Shown piece by piece: positions 54,586-62,976 of a stretch of 64,000 nt of DNA (positions within the stretch are counted from its first letter, which is position 1; every line of letters begins with the position of its first letter). A program made the position numbers and the translations under genes. The stretch is from Selenomonas ruminantium subsp. ruminantium ATCC 12561. GTDB lineage: Bacteria > Bacillota > Negativicutes > Selenomonadales > Selenomonadaceae. A model generated the notes under the pieces. It made no database searches and was not told where the DNA came from. It saw only the letters and a program-made list of their open reading frames with translations. The stretch covers positions 55,496 to 119,495 of the forward strand of contig NZ_KE384126.1 of the NCBI RefSeq assembly GCF_000424065.1, written 5' to 3'.

Positions 54586-54954
54586 ATGATGGAGCAGTTG
54601 GAGATCAAACAAACGCTGGGTGACGTAGGCGTTGAATACGACAAAGGCTTGGAACGGTTCATGGGAAATGTGGCACTTTATCATAAGTTTTTGGTAAAAT
54701 TCCTTGACGATGGCTCCTTTGCTGATTTTACCCAGTCATTTGCTGCTGGTGATATCGAAAAAGCGGGGAAATGCGTGCATACCTTGAAGGGCACCGCAGG
54801 CAATCTGAGTCTGATGGGGCTGTTTAAGGCCGCCGACAAGATGGTGCAGGCCATTCGGGCAGGCAAAAGCCGCGAGGAACTCACGGCATTGGCAGCTGAC
54901 GTCAAAGAGGTTTACGAGAAAAACTGTGAGGCCATAAGGAAGACGGTTGGTTAA
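54586..54954 (+). CDS. Histidine phosphotransfer (Hpt) domain protein
   Basis: A 122-residue stand-alone Hpt protein, a four-helix bundle that relays phosphate between response-regulator and histidine-kinase domains. The phosphorylatable His is in CVHTLKGTAGNLSLMG, the usual H-x-L-K-G motif. No kinase or regulator is adjacent, so its partners lie elsewhere (perhaps a hybrid kinase). AAAGGA precedes the ATG at 54586. Normal length. Confidence 0.88.
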   Translation: MMEQLEIKQTLGDVGVEYDKGLERFMGNVALYHKFLVKFLDDGSFADFTQSFAAGDIEKAGKCVHTLKGTAGNLSLMGLFKAADKMVQAIRAGKSREELTALAADVKEVYEKNCEAIRKTVG

Positions 54955-54983
54955 ATTGATGTTTACAAATTAACACAAAAAAC

Positions 54984-55012
54984 TTGCAAAAATAGTATCA
55001 ATATGTTATTGT
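54984..55012 (+). promoter_or_regulatory. Promoter of leuA
   Basis: TTGCAA (54984-54989), a 17-base spacer and TATTGT (55007-55012). The transcript would begin some 20 bases before a hairpin. Confidence 0.5.
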
Positions 55013-55044
55013 AGTATACGACACAGGGAAATGCGTAGTGCATG

Positions 55045-55095
55045 GCCTTTCGTCTCCTCTGCTGGAGGAGGGGGAAGGCTATTATTTTATGGAGG
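55045..55095 (+). promoter_or_regulatory. Leader hairpin before leuA, possible attenuator
   Basis: A 15-base stem (55045-55059 with 55065-55079, one mismatch plus G-U pairs) with a five-base loop, followed by TATTATTTTAT. A short frame opening at ATG 55042 (MAFRLLCW...) runs through it into leuA without a stop. It may be a terminator-type attenuator or only a long in-frame extension. Confidence 0.4.
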
Positions 55096-55104
55096 GGAAT
55101 GCTG

Positions 55105-56775
55105 ATGATGAATTATCAGAAGTATAGTAAAGGTTATTTTATGCCGCCGGAGATGGATTTGGAATGGGCGAAGAAAGACGCCCCGGACAAGGCACCTGTA
55201 TGGTGCAGTGTCGATATGCGGGACGGCAATCAGGCGCTGATTATTCCGATGAATCTCGATGAAAAGCTGGAATTTTACAAGATGCTCCTCAAAGTCGGCT
55301 TCAAGGAAATTGAAGTTGGTTTCCCGGCAGCTTCGGAAACAGAGTATGAATTCCTGCGTCGGCTAGTGGAAGATGACCTTATCCCCGACGATGTGACGAT
55401 TCAGGTATTGACGCAGGCCCGCGAGCACATTATCCGCAAGACCTTTGAGGCACTGAAGGGCGTGAAAAATGCCGTCGTGCATGTCTATAACTCTACGTCT
55501 GTGGCCCAGCGTGAGCAGGTGTTCCGCAAGTCCAAGGAGGAAATCAAGGAGATTGCCGTGGAAGGCGCCAAACTCCTCAAAAAGCTGACGGAAGAAGCCG
55601 GGGAAAACTACCGCTTCGAGTATTCGCCGGAATCCTTCACAGGAACGGAACCAGAATATGCGCTGGAAGTTTGCAATGCGGTGCTTGATGTATGGCAGCC
55701 CACGGCAGACCGAAAGGCCATCATCAACCTGCCTGTAACCGTGGAAATGTCCATGCCGCATGTCTACGCTATGCAGGTTGCCTATATGAACAAGCATTTG
55801 AAGTACCGCGAAAATGTGGTGCTCTCCCTGCATCCGCACAATGACCGCGGCTGCGGCGTAGCCGATACGGAAATGGGGCTGCTCGCCGGTGCTGACCGTG
55901 TCGAGGGCACGCTCTTTGGCAATGGTGAGCGTACTGGCAATGTGGATATTGTGACTGTGGCCATGAATATGTTTGCCTTGGGCGTTGACCCGGGGCTGAA
56001 CCTTGAAGATATGCCGGTTCTCGTGGACACCTATGAACGGCTGACCCGTATGCAGGTCGGTTATCGCCAGCCTTATGCGGGCAAGTTGGTCTTTGCGGCG
56101 TTCTCCGGCTCCCATCAGGATGCTATTGCCAAGGGCATGAAGTGGAAGGAAGAAAAGAATCCCGACAAGTGGACGCTTCCTTATCTCTATATCGACCCGC
56201 AGGATGTGGGTCGCGAGTACGATGGTGACGTCATCCGCATCAACAGCCAGTCCGGCAAGGGCGGTGTGGGCTTCATCATGGAGCAGAAGTACGGCATCGA
56301 TATGCCCAAGAAGATGCGGGAGGATTTCGGCTATCGGGTCAAATCCGTTTCCGACCACAAGCACAAGGAGCTTATGCCGGATGAAATCTATCAGATTTTC
56401 CAGCATGAGTATGTCAACATCGCAGAGCCTTATGAACTTGTAGACTTCCTGCTCAAAAAAGAGCCGGACGGCACGCGTTCCGGTACGGTGGATGTGAAAG
56501 TCAATGGCCAGCTGGAAACCTTTGTGGCCAAGGGTAATGGCCGTTTGGATGCAGTGTCCAATGCACTGCAGAAGAATCTGGGCGTGAAGTACAAAGACCT
56601 CACCTATAGTGAGCATGCTTTGGAAATCGGCCAGCATTCCCGCGCAATTGCCTATATTGGCATTAAGGATGAAGAAGGCAAGACGCATTGGGGGGCCGGG
56701 ATGGATACGGATATTATTACCGCGTCCATTCAGGCGCTTGTAAGTGCGATTAATCGGATGCAGGCGGGCAAATAA
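55105..56775 (+). CDS. leuA: 2-isopropylmalate synthase, long form
   Basis: A 556-residue alpha-isopropylmalate synthase, the first committed step of leucine biosynthesis (acetyl-CoA plus 2-ketoisovalerate). The DRE-TIM barrel signature is in PVWCSVDMRDGNQALI and the metal-site HPHNDRG is present; the LeuA regulatory domain at the C-terminus is complete (SRAIAYIGIKDEEG). It belongs to the long LeuA type seen in yeast and Actinobacteria, not the shorter Escherichia type. ATG 55105 has GGAGGGG upstream; the frame to 55042 is the leader region. No other leu gene is adjacent. Confidence 0.93.
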   Translation: MMNYQKYSKGYFMPPEMDLEWAKKDAPDKAPVWCSVDMRDGNQALIIPMNLDEKLEFYKMLLKVGFKEIEVGFPAASETEYEFLRRLVEDDLIPDDVTIQVLTQAREHIIRKTFEALKGVKNAVVHVYNSTSVAQREQVFRKSKEEIKEIAVEGAKLLKKLTEEAGENYRFEYSPESFTGTEPEYALEVCNAVLDVWQPTADRKAIINLPVTVEMSMPHVYAMQVAYMNKHLKYRENVVLSLHPHNDRGCGVADTEMGLLAGADRVEGTLFGNGERTGNVDIVTVAMNMFALGVDPGLNLEDMPVLVDTYERLTRMQVGYRQPYAGKLVFAAFSGSHQDAIAKGMKWKEEKNPDKWTLPYLYIDPQDVGREYDGDVIRINSQSGKGGVGFIMEQKYGIDMPKKMREDFGYRVKSVSDHKHKELMPDEIYQIFQHEYVNIAEPYELVDFLLKKEPDGTRSGTVDVKVNGQLETFVAKGNGRLDAVSNALQKNLGVKYKDLTYSEHALEIGQHSRAIAYIGIKDEEGKTHWGAGMDTDIITASIQALVSAINRMQAGK

Positions 56776-56808
56776 GCTGGATCATAAGTCAATATGATAG
56801 GGAAAGGC

Positions 56809-56887
56809 GCCCGGTGCCTGATGATACATTTCCTCTGCTTAGACAAGCTTGTCAAACGCGACGGAAACGTATCATCAGACACCGGGC
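56809..56887. repeat. Hairpin repeat family, unit 5
   Basis: A fifth copy of the 18.1-18.5 kb family: 25-base arms (56809-56833 and 56863-56887) and a perfect GACAAGCTTGTC centre (56842-56853). The arm sequence differs from all other units but still pairs. It lies 33 bases after the leuA stop. Confidence 0.85.
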
Positions 56888-56964
56888 TTATTGCGTTAAT
56901 GTAAAATTGGCAAGTTGGAGTTTATCGATGTTATTGCGAGATTGAATTATTTGTTACAGCTCAG

Positions 56965-57163
56965 TTTGGGCGGAGGTGGTAATACTTTTCGCCGTTGCAC
57001 TGAATGACCCACAAGTGAACGTATGGGTTTTTAGTTACCTGCGCCGGGCAGGCCGGCGGCGCGTATGCTCAGCTCAAATTCTAGGAACTGTTGTTTGTGG
57101 GCCAGTCCTCACTGCGTTCGGACGGTCGTTCCACGGCGAAAAGCATCACCACCTCCGCCCAAA
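56965..57163. repeat. Large hairpin element A
   Basis: Thirty-base arms (56965-56994 and 57134-57163; core GGCGGAGGTGGTAATAC) match except at two positions, the same A-C mismatch pattern (TAATAC/GCATCA) as in the small units. The roughly 140-base centre replaces the short loop and has its own inverted GC-rich segments, for example GCGCCGGGCAGGCCGG. No credible ORF. Confidence 0.8.
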
Positions 57164-57268
57164 GAAAAGTCCGTATAAAATGATATTTTCTCGGTGATAA
57201 GCAACAAGTACATCGATGTTCTTGTTACAGGAGCAACGAGTTCATGGCAATAGCATAGACCGTAACTT

Positions 57269-57462
57269 GGGGCGGACGGGGAAGTGCTTTTTCTGTAGGA
57301 GCGACTGCCTGAGCACAGCGAAGGCCGGCCCGACGTAGGCATTTACTAGAAAGCACGCTGAAAGACGCGCCGCTGGCCTGCCCGGCGCATACAGCTAAAC
57401 AGCGATTTTTTTCAGGGAGGGTCGTTTAGCGGAATCAGAAAAAGTACTTCCCCGTTCGCTCC
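57269..57462. repeat. Large hairpin element B
   Basis: Twenty-seven-base arms (57269-57295 and 57436-57462; core CGGACGGGGAAGTGC) differ only at positions that give G-U pairs in RNA. Its centre contains CCTGCCCGGCGCATA, the reverse complement of part of element A's centre. The region 56.8-57.6 kb therefore holds three palindromic elements and no gene. Confidence 0.8.
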
Positions 57463-57614
57463 TGACTACGTTGTGCAGTATGGGGGACTTTTTGAAGATG
57501 TTTGCGATAAATAGAGGAAAGTTGATTTGTGTGTCGAATATGAATACAGATAAGGTTGCTTATATGTACAGGTCTGTTTGTATAGGGCAGAGCGTATAGA
57601 ATGGAGTGTTTGGT

Positions 57615-59201
57615 ATGGCTTTGGATGTTGTCAAAAAAACTGTAGGCGAGTTGTGGCAGGTGGAACTGTCCGGCAGACTAGATGCTGTGGAAGCGCCGAG
57701 TTTAGAGCAGGCGTTGGTGGATATTCCGGCTGGCATTAAGGTCATTGAACTGGAATTTTCCCATGTTGATTATATTGCTTCTGCTGGGCTGCGTGCGTTG
57801 CTGGTGGTGAAGAAAGCGGCGGCCAAGCAGGATATCAAAATCATCATCAAGAACCCGCAGCAGGAAGTGATGGATGTTTTTGATGTTACTGGTTTTACGA
57901 ATTTCTTTGAGATTGTGCAGGCGAATCAGGTCGGAGAGATAACCGGGCCGACGGATGGTTTTTATCCGCTGAGGCCGATTCAGCGCTGGCTTGTGGACAC
58001 CCATTTCCGCAAGGCAAATTCGACCATGATGAATATCGGTGCGCTGCTCAAGTTGGACGAGGCTTTGGATTTGGAGCGTCTGGCTGAGGCGGTAAATGAA
58101 GTATTGGAGATGTATGATATTTTCCGCTGCCGGCTGGTCTTCCACCCGGATACGGGAGAGGTCTGCCAGCGGTTTGATGGCAGCGTGTCCAAGGTGCGTG
58201 TGGAAATTCTTTCGGAAATGGCCTTTGAGGAGCGCAAGCGGGAATTGGAAAAGCCCTTTAAGATTATTGACCGGCCGCTGTATCGTATTTATCTGATGCT
58301 GACACCTTCGGGGAAGTATATTTATGGAGACTTTTATCATGCCATTATGGATGGTACGGCGGTTATCCTGCTTTTCTGGCGGGAAGTCAATAAACATTAT
58401 ATGCGCAAGACCGCGAAACGCCAGCCGGCAAGCTATGCGGAATATGTATGGGAAGAAGCGCAGGAACTGCAGTCCGGGCAGGAGGAAGGCCATCGCTACT
58501 GGCAGGAAATGTTAGCCGGCTTTGACCCGCAAAAACATCTGCCGCCGACAGATGTCAGCCGTGAAGACAGCTGGCATGAGGGAGCAGTGGACTGTGACCT
58601 CAACAACATCAACCATAAATTCTTTGCTGACCGTCCTTACAGCGAAAATACCTTCTTTATCGCGGCCGCAATGGCCGCTATGGCCAAGGTTACTGGGAAC
58701 AAGGAAGTCATTATGAGCTGGGTGCATAATGCGCGTACCTCCATTAAAGAAATGCGTCTTATGGGGCTGATGCTCAATCAGTATCCGCTGAAATGGGATT
58801 TCGGGCAGGATATGTCCGTCACGCAATTCCTTACGGCATTGGAGGACAAGATTGGCAAGGGCATTACTTATGCCAAAGGGCTGGATATGGTTTATAAGGA
58901 CGATTTGGAAGGTGAATGTGCCAGCTTTATCCTGCAAAAGGATACGGATATTAAAGCGTCCTATATCCTTGGCGGCTTGCCCTGTCAGGTGGAGGAGATG
59001 CCGCCCAATAAGCGTTCGGCCGCAGAAAATGTGCTCGATATCGCGGTGACGGTGCTTGATGATGGTTCTTATTCGCTGAAACTTGCCTATGATGCCAGCC
59101 GTTATTCGGAAAAGGCAATGCAGCAGTATGCCGCGGCCTATGATGAAATGCTTTCGGCTATGCAGGCAGAAGATTGTAAATTAGCGGAGATTTTGCCGTG
59201 A
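57615..59201 (+). CDS. STAS domain fused to a condensation-type acyltransferase domain
   Basis: A 528-residue two-domain protein. Residues 1-about 100 are an anti-sigma-antagonist-type STAS domain with the phosphoacceptor-like serine 56 in YIASAGLRALL. From about residue 115 (FYPLRPIQRWLVDTHF) it is a condensation-domain fold as in NRPS enzymes; the HHxxxDG motif is present as YHAIMDG (residues 241-247), with Tyr in place of the first His and the second, catalytic His kept. No carrier or adenylation domain is seen. The ATG at 57615 has GGAGTG upstream. It overlaps the next gene by four bases. The substrate is unknown. Confidence 0.85.
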   Translation: MALDVVKKTVGELWQVELSGRLDAVEAPSLEQALVDIPAGIKVIELEFSHVDYIASAGLRALLVVKKAAAKQDIKIIIKNPQQEVMDVFDVTGFTNFFEIVQANQVGEITGPTDGFYPLRPIQRWLVDTHFRKANSTMMNIGALLKLDEALDLERLAEAVNEVLEMYDIFRCRLVFHPDTGEVCQRFDGSVSKVRVEILSEMAFEERKRELEKPFKIIDRPLYRIYLMLTPSGKYIYGDFYHAIMDGTAVILLFWREVNKHYMRKTAKRQPASYAEYVWEEAQELQSGQEEGHRYWQEMLAGFDPQKHLPPTDVSREDSWHEGAVDCDLNNINHKFFADRPYSENTFFIAAAMAAMAKVTGNKEVIMSWVHNARTSIKEMRLMGLMLNQYPLKWDFGQDMSVTQFLTALEDKIGKGITYAKGLDMVYKDDLEGECASFILQKDTDIKASYILGGLPCQVEEMPPNKRSAAENVLDIAVTVLDDGSYSLKLAYDASRYSEKAMQQYAAAYDEMLSAMQAEDCKLAEILP

Positions 59202-60925
59202 GCCGCTTTAGCTTTTGGGGCGAAAAGACGGTAATTTCCACTCGTTTTCGTTCGGTTTTTGCCGCCGCCATGTTTTCCATGGCTAGTGCCTATGTGCTGA
59301 TTCTTACGGATAACGTGGCGGCAGGGCAGCTGGTGGGGGAAAACGCGGTCGTCAGCATGACGCTGGTTTTTCCCTTGATTACCTTTATTATCTTTGTCAG
59401 CTACCTGATTGCTGACGGGTTGGCCATGATGCTTTCCTATGCGCAGGGGCGGGGCGACCGCGAGCGGGTCAATCAGTTGTTCAGCATGGGCGTGCTGTTG
59501 GCTGTGGGCGTGGGGCTGGTCTTTGTGGCCGGGATGTTTTTCTTTCGGGAAAACCTGCTGGCTTTTTGGGCGATTTCGCCACAGCTCATGGGCTATGCCC
59601 GTGACTATTACAATGGCCTGCTGTTTTATGCGCCGCTGATGTTTCTAAACGTATTCTTTTATACCGTATTTGTGGCAGAAGGTCAGGAACGAGTCTGTGT
59701 AATCGGGGCGATATGTACCTTTGTGGTCAATGCGTTGCTGGATATTGTCCTCTGCCTGCAGATTGGTGTCATGGGCGTGGGCATTGCCACGAGCTGCGGC
59801 CTGCTGGCGGCGGTGCTGGTGCAGCTTTATTTTCTGAACGGTGGGCGCAGCCGTCTGCGCTTTCGCTGGTACTGGCATACCAAAGATGTGCTTTATGGCG
59901 TGGTCTACAGCTTTTATCACTCTTTGGATACGCTGTTCTTGTCGCTGCTACCGGTGGCATTGTCTTCCTGTGTCATCAGCCATTTCGGTGAAGAACACAT
60001 GATTGTCGTGACGGTGGCGGTCAATCTGCTCACGTTGATTATTGCCCTCTATACGGGTCTGGTGGATTGTTTGCAGCCCATGATTTGTCAGTATCATGCC
60101 GAGGAAAATTTGCACAGCATTCAAAAGACCATGGACATCGGCATACGGGCAACGGTGCTGATCAGTCTGTTGTTTACCGCTTTGGGCATGGCACTGGCGG
60201 GCTTTTTGCCCATGCTTTTCGGTGTGCGTGATGAACAGATGATAGCCGAAACGGTGGCGGCTGTGCGCTGCTTTCTGCTGTTTATCGTCTTTTTAGGCTG
60301 TACGCTGATGTACAGTAACTACTATATTTATATTGAAAAGCGGAATTATGGTGCCTTGCTGAAAGTTTTCCTGCTGCTTGGCTTTCCCTATGTGGGTATG
60401 GAAATGGGGGCACTCTGTTCCATGAATGAGATGTGGCTTGGAACAGGTGCGGGCTTTGTCCTGGCTTATGTGTTTAACGCGTTCTGGACAGGCAGTAAAG
60501 GCAAGCTGTTTTTGGACAAGGAAAAGCTTGCCCGCCAGTATTCCTATGATACAGATTGTACCACGGAAAAGGTAGTGGCATTATCCCGGCAGGTGGCAGA
60601 GGATATGGCAGTTGCAGATATCACCCCACAGCAGCGCAATTTACTGATCGTGTTGGTGGAGGAAATCGGTACGCATGCCAGCAGGCGGGCGGCAGACAAG
60701 CCTTTCCAAATGGAATTTTCCATCCTGCTCGGCGAGAAAAACGCATCTGACCTGACCTTGATTGTCCGGGATAACGGCAGCCCCTATGATATCATCAAAA
60801 CCGCCCAGCAGGGCAAGTTCACCTATCAGGATTACTTTATCGAATCCATTACGGTGAATTGTCTGCGGCGGGTTTATTTAGCCAGCGGCGATGAAAACCG
60901 CATGATTTTGCGGATAGGCGCGTAA
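59198..60925 (+). CDS. MATE-family transporter fused to an RsbW-like HATPase domain
   Basis: A 575-residue protein. The first about 440 residues are a 12-helix MATE-type exporter (start FRSVFAAAMFSMASAYVLIL). The last about 125 residues resemble an anti-sigma-factor HATPase: a helix with LVEEIGTHASRRA in the N-box place (the usual Asn is His here) and a G1-like VRDNGSPYDI. Such kinases phosphorylate STAS proteins, and the upstream gene carries a STAS domain. The start is a GTG overlapping the previous stop (GTGA), so the two proteins are made together. Confidence 0.82.
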   Translation: MSRFSFWGEKTVISTRFRSVFAAAMFSMASAYVLILTDNVAAGQLVGENAVVSMTLVFPLITFIIFVSYLIADGLAMMLSYAQGRGDRERVNQLFSMGVLLAVGVGLVFVAGMFFFRENLLAFWAISPQLMGYARDYYNGLLFYAPLMFLNVFFYTVFVAEGQERVCVIGAICTFVVNALLDIVLCLQIGVMGVGIATSCGLLAAVLVQLYFLNGGRSRLRFRWYWHTKDVLYGVVYSFYHSLDTLFLSLLPVALSSCVISHFGEEHMIVVTVAVNLLTLIIALYTGLVDCLQPMICQYHAEENLHSIQKTMDIGIRATVLISLLFTALGMALAGFLPMLFGVRDEQMIAETVAAVRCFLLFIVFLGCTLMYSNYYIYIEKRNYGALLKVFLLLGFPYVGMEMGALCSMNEMWLGTGAGFVLAYVFNAFWTGSKGKLFLDKEKLARQYSYDTDCTTEKVVALSRQVAEDMAVADITPQQRNLLIVLVEEIGTHASRRAADKPFQMEFSILLGEKNASDLTLIVRDNGSPYDIIKTAQQGKFTYQDYFIESITVNCLRRVYLASGDENRMILRIGA

Positions 60926-60941
60926 AAATTTATTTTAGCTA

Positions 60942-60970
60942 TTGCGCCGGGATTTCTCTTATGATATAAT
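60942..60970 (+). promoter_or_regulatory. Promoter of rpsB-tsf
   Basis: TTGCGC (60942-60947), a 17-base spacer and a perfect TATAAT (60965-60970) preceded by TGA (extended -10). The leader to rpsB is about 110 bases and may hold an autoregulatory structure for S2. Confidence 0.75.
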
Positions 60971-61084
60971 TTTTCGCGGTGTAAGAAAAAAAGCATGGGT
61001 TGCCGATATCTGCCCTGTGCCTCGGGTATGGAGGTGGTGCAGAAGATGAGGAGCCCAGAAGAACAAAACAGGAGGTGCACCAAC

Positions 61085-61801
61085 ATGGCAGTTATTTCCA
61101 TGAAACAGTTACTTGAAGCAGGTGTTCATTTCGGACACCAGACCCGCCGTTGGAACCCGAAGATGGCTAAATACATCTTTACGGAGCGTAACGGTATCTA
61201 CATCATCGACCTGCAGAAGACCGTTAAGAAGGTTGATGAAGCATACGCATTCCTGCGTGACGTTGCTGCAGAAGGCAAGAGCGTTCTCTTTGTTGGTACG
61301 AAGAAGCAGGCTCAGGAAGCCATCAAAGAAGAAGCTCTCCGCGCTAACATGTTCTATGTGAACGAACGCTGGCTCGGCGGCATGATGACCAACTTCCAGA
61401 CGATCCAGAAGCGCGTTAACCGCCTGAAGGAACTCGAAGCTATGGAAGCTGATGGCACGTTTGAAGTTCTGACGAAGAAAGAAGTTCAGGGCCTCCGTCA
61501 TGAAATGGAAAAGCTCGAGAAGTATCTCGGCGGTATCAAAGAAATGAACAAGCTCCCTGGTGCTCTGTTCGTAGTAGACCCGCGCAAAGAGCGCATCGCT
61601 GTTGCTGAAGCTCGTAAGCTCAACATTCCTATCGTTGCTATCGTTGACACGAACTGCGATCCGGATGAAGTTGACTACGTAATTCCGGGTAACGATGACG
61701 CTATCCGCGCTGTAAAACTCATGACTGGCCGTATGGCAGATGCCATCATGGAAGGTCGTCAGGGTGAAGGCGGCGACGCTGCAGAAGCTGCCGCTGAGTA
61801 A
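61085..61801 (+). CDS. rpsB: 30S ribosomal protein S2
   Basis: A 238-residue S2 with the family motifs [20 protein letters not shown] and [20 protein letters not shown]. It is an essential late-binding small-subunit protein. The ATG at 61085 is preceded by AGGAGGTG, a near-perfect Shine-Dalgarno; the longer frame to 60995 lies in the leader. Codon use is strongly biased, as expected for a ribosomal gene. tsf follows, separated by a hairpin. Confidence 0.97.
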   Translation: MAVISMKQLLEAGVHFGHQTRRWNPKMAKYIFTERNGIYIIDLQKTVKKVDEAYAFLRDVAAEGKSVLFVGTKKQAQEAIKEEALRANMFYVNERWLGGMMTNFQTIQKRVNRLKELEAMEADGTFEVLTKKEVQGLRHEMEKLEKYLGGIKEMNKLPGALFVVDPRKERIAVAEARKLNIPIVAIVDTNCDPDEVDYVIPGNDDAIRAVKLMTGRMADAIMEGRQGEGGDAAEAAAE

Positions 61802-61830
61802 TTGATTACTCGCTCAAGGTAAAACTTATG

Positions 61831-61863
61831 GGGTAAGGGACTATTATCCCTTACCCTTTTATA
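61831..61863 (+). terminator. Intercistronic hairpin between rpsB and tsf
   Basis: GGGTAAGGG (61831-61839) pairs with CCCTTACCC (61848-61856), followed by TTTTATATTATT. It may partly terminate and so set a higher level of S2 than of EF-Ts. Confidence 0.75.
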
Positions 61864-61893
61864 TTATTTGCGAATTTAGGGAGGAAATAATAA

Positions 61894-62760
61894 ATGGCAA
61901 TTACGGCTGCAATGGTTAAAGAACTGCGCGAAAAGACGGGCGCAGGCATGATGGACTGCAAGAAGGCTCTGACGGCTACCGATGGTGACGCTGCAAAGGC
62001 TGTTGACTGGCTCCGTGAAAAAGGCATTGCCAAAGCTGAAAAGAAGGCTGGCCGCGTAGCTGCTGAAGGTGCTGTAGGCGCATTCGTTGCTGCTGATGGC
62101 AAGACGGGCTGCGTTGTGGAAATCAACTGCGAAACCGACTTTGCTGCTGGCAACGACCAGTTCAAAGAACTCCTGGCTAAGGTTGCTGAGCACATCGTTG
62201 CTACGAAGCCGGCTGACATGGATGCCCTCAACGACAGCGAAATCGAAGGCAAGAAGGTTTCCACGCTGATCACCGAAGCTACGGCTACCATCGGCGAAAA
62301 GATTTCCCTGCGTCGTTTCGCTTGCTACGAAACCGAAGGCCGTCTGGCCAGCTACATCCACATGGGCGGCAAAATCGGCGTTCTCGTTAACATGACGGGC
62401 GGCGACGAACAGCTCGGCAAGGACATCGCTATGCAGATCGCTGCAGCTGCTCCGATGGCTGTTGACCGCGATGGCGTTGACGCTTCCGCTCTCGAACACG
62501 AGAAGGAAGTTCTCCGCAAGCAGGCTGAAGAAGAAGGCAAACCGGCTAACATCATCGAACGCATGGTTGAAGGCCGTATCAATAAGTTCTACAAGGAAGT
62601 CTGCCTCAACGAACAGATTTTCGTTAAGGATTCCGAAAAGACCATCAAAGATGTACTCGGCGATGTAAAAGTTACCGAATTCACCCGCTTCCAGCTGGGC
62701 GAAGGCATCGAAAAGAAGCAGGACGACTTCGCTGCAGAAGTTGCTGCACAGCTCAAGTAA
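61894..62760 (+). CDS. tsf: Elongation factor Ts
   Basis: A 288-residue EF-Ts, the guanine nucleotide exchange factor of EF-Tu. The N-terminal UBA-like domain (MVKELREKTGAGMMDCKKAL) and the EF-Tu contact motif TDFAAGNDQF are present, and it is of the two-core-subdomain length. GGGAGG precedes the ATG. The rpsB-tsf pair is conserved in bacteria; strong codon bias. Confidence 0.97.
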   Translation: MAITAAMVKELREKTGAGMMDCKKALTATDGDAAKAVDWLREKGIAKAEKKAGRVAAEGAVGAFVAADGKTGCVVEINCETDFAAGNDQFKELLAKVAEHIVATKPADMDALNDSEIEGKKVSTLITEATATIGEKISLRRFACYETEGRLASYIHMGGKIGVLVNMTGGDEQLGKDIAMQIAAAAPMAVDRDGVDASALEHEKEVLRKQAEEEGKPANIIERMVEGRINKFYKEVCLNEQIFVKDSEKTIKDVLGDVKVTEFTRFQLGEGIEKKQDDFAAEVAAQLK

Positions 62761-62780
62761 TTTCATACTGAGATAAAGGA

Positions 62781-62820
62781 AGGACTTATCAACGGGAGAC
62801 TGTTGATAAGTCCTTTTTAT
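62781..62820 (+). terminator. Terminator after tsf
   Basis: AGGACTTATCAAC (62781-62793) pairs perfectly with GTTGATAAGTCCT (62802-62814), followed by five T. Confidence 0.92.
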
Positions 62821-62823
62821 TAT

Positions 62824-62895
62824 TTAGGGAGATTTAATTAAATAGCCAGCCAAGAAAACTCTTAACGCCGCTGACAATGCTGTGAGTGATTTCAT
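62824..62895 (-). CDS. Putative 23-residue hydrophobic small protein
   Basis: On the minus strand, a perfect AGGAGG lies eight bases before an ATG (62893-62895). The 23-codon frame (MKSLTALSAALRVFLAGYLI...) ends at TAA 62824. The product has one short amphipathic or membrane-spanning helix. It is antisense to nothing and faces the tsf terminator. Small size makes it uncertain; the strong ribosome-binding site is the main evidence. A type I toxin-like or membrane-modulating role is a guess. Confidence 0.5.
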   Translation of the reverse strand: MKSLTALSAALRVFLAGYLIKSP

Positions 62896-62919
62896 GTGGA
62901 ATCCTCCTAAGAATATGCT

Positions 62920-62949
62920 TTGACACCATATATAACACCATGATATAAT
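62920..62949 (+). promoter_or_regulatory. Promoter of hicAB
   Basis: Perfect TTGACA (62920-62925), 18-base spacer and perfect TATAAT (62944-62949), 28 bases before hicA. The repeated ACACCAT (62923-62929, and 62936-62942 as ACACCAT) may be part of a HicB operator. Confidence 0.75.
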
Positions 62950-62976
62950 GAATGTAAACATACGAGAGGTGTTATT

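Noticed and set aside
55363..56688. 441-codon minus-strand frame
   Set aside because: Antisense shadow of leuA; no family motifs.
56976..57197. 73-codon frame within element A
   Set aside because: It runs across both palindrome arms and is Arg/Gly-rich by composition only; no ribosome-binding site.
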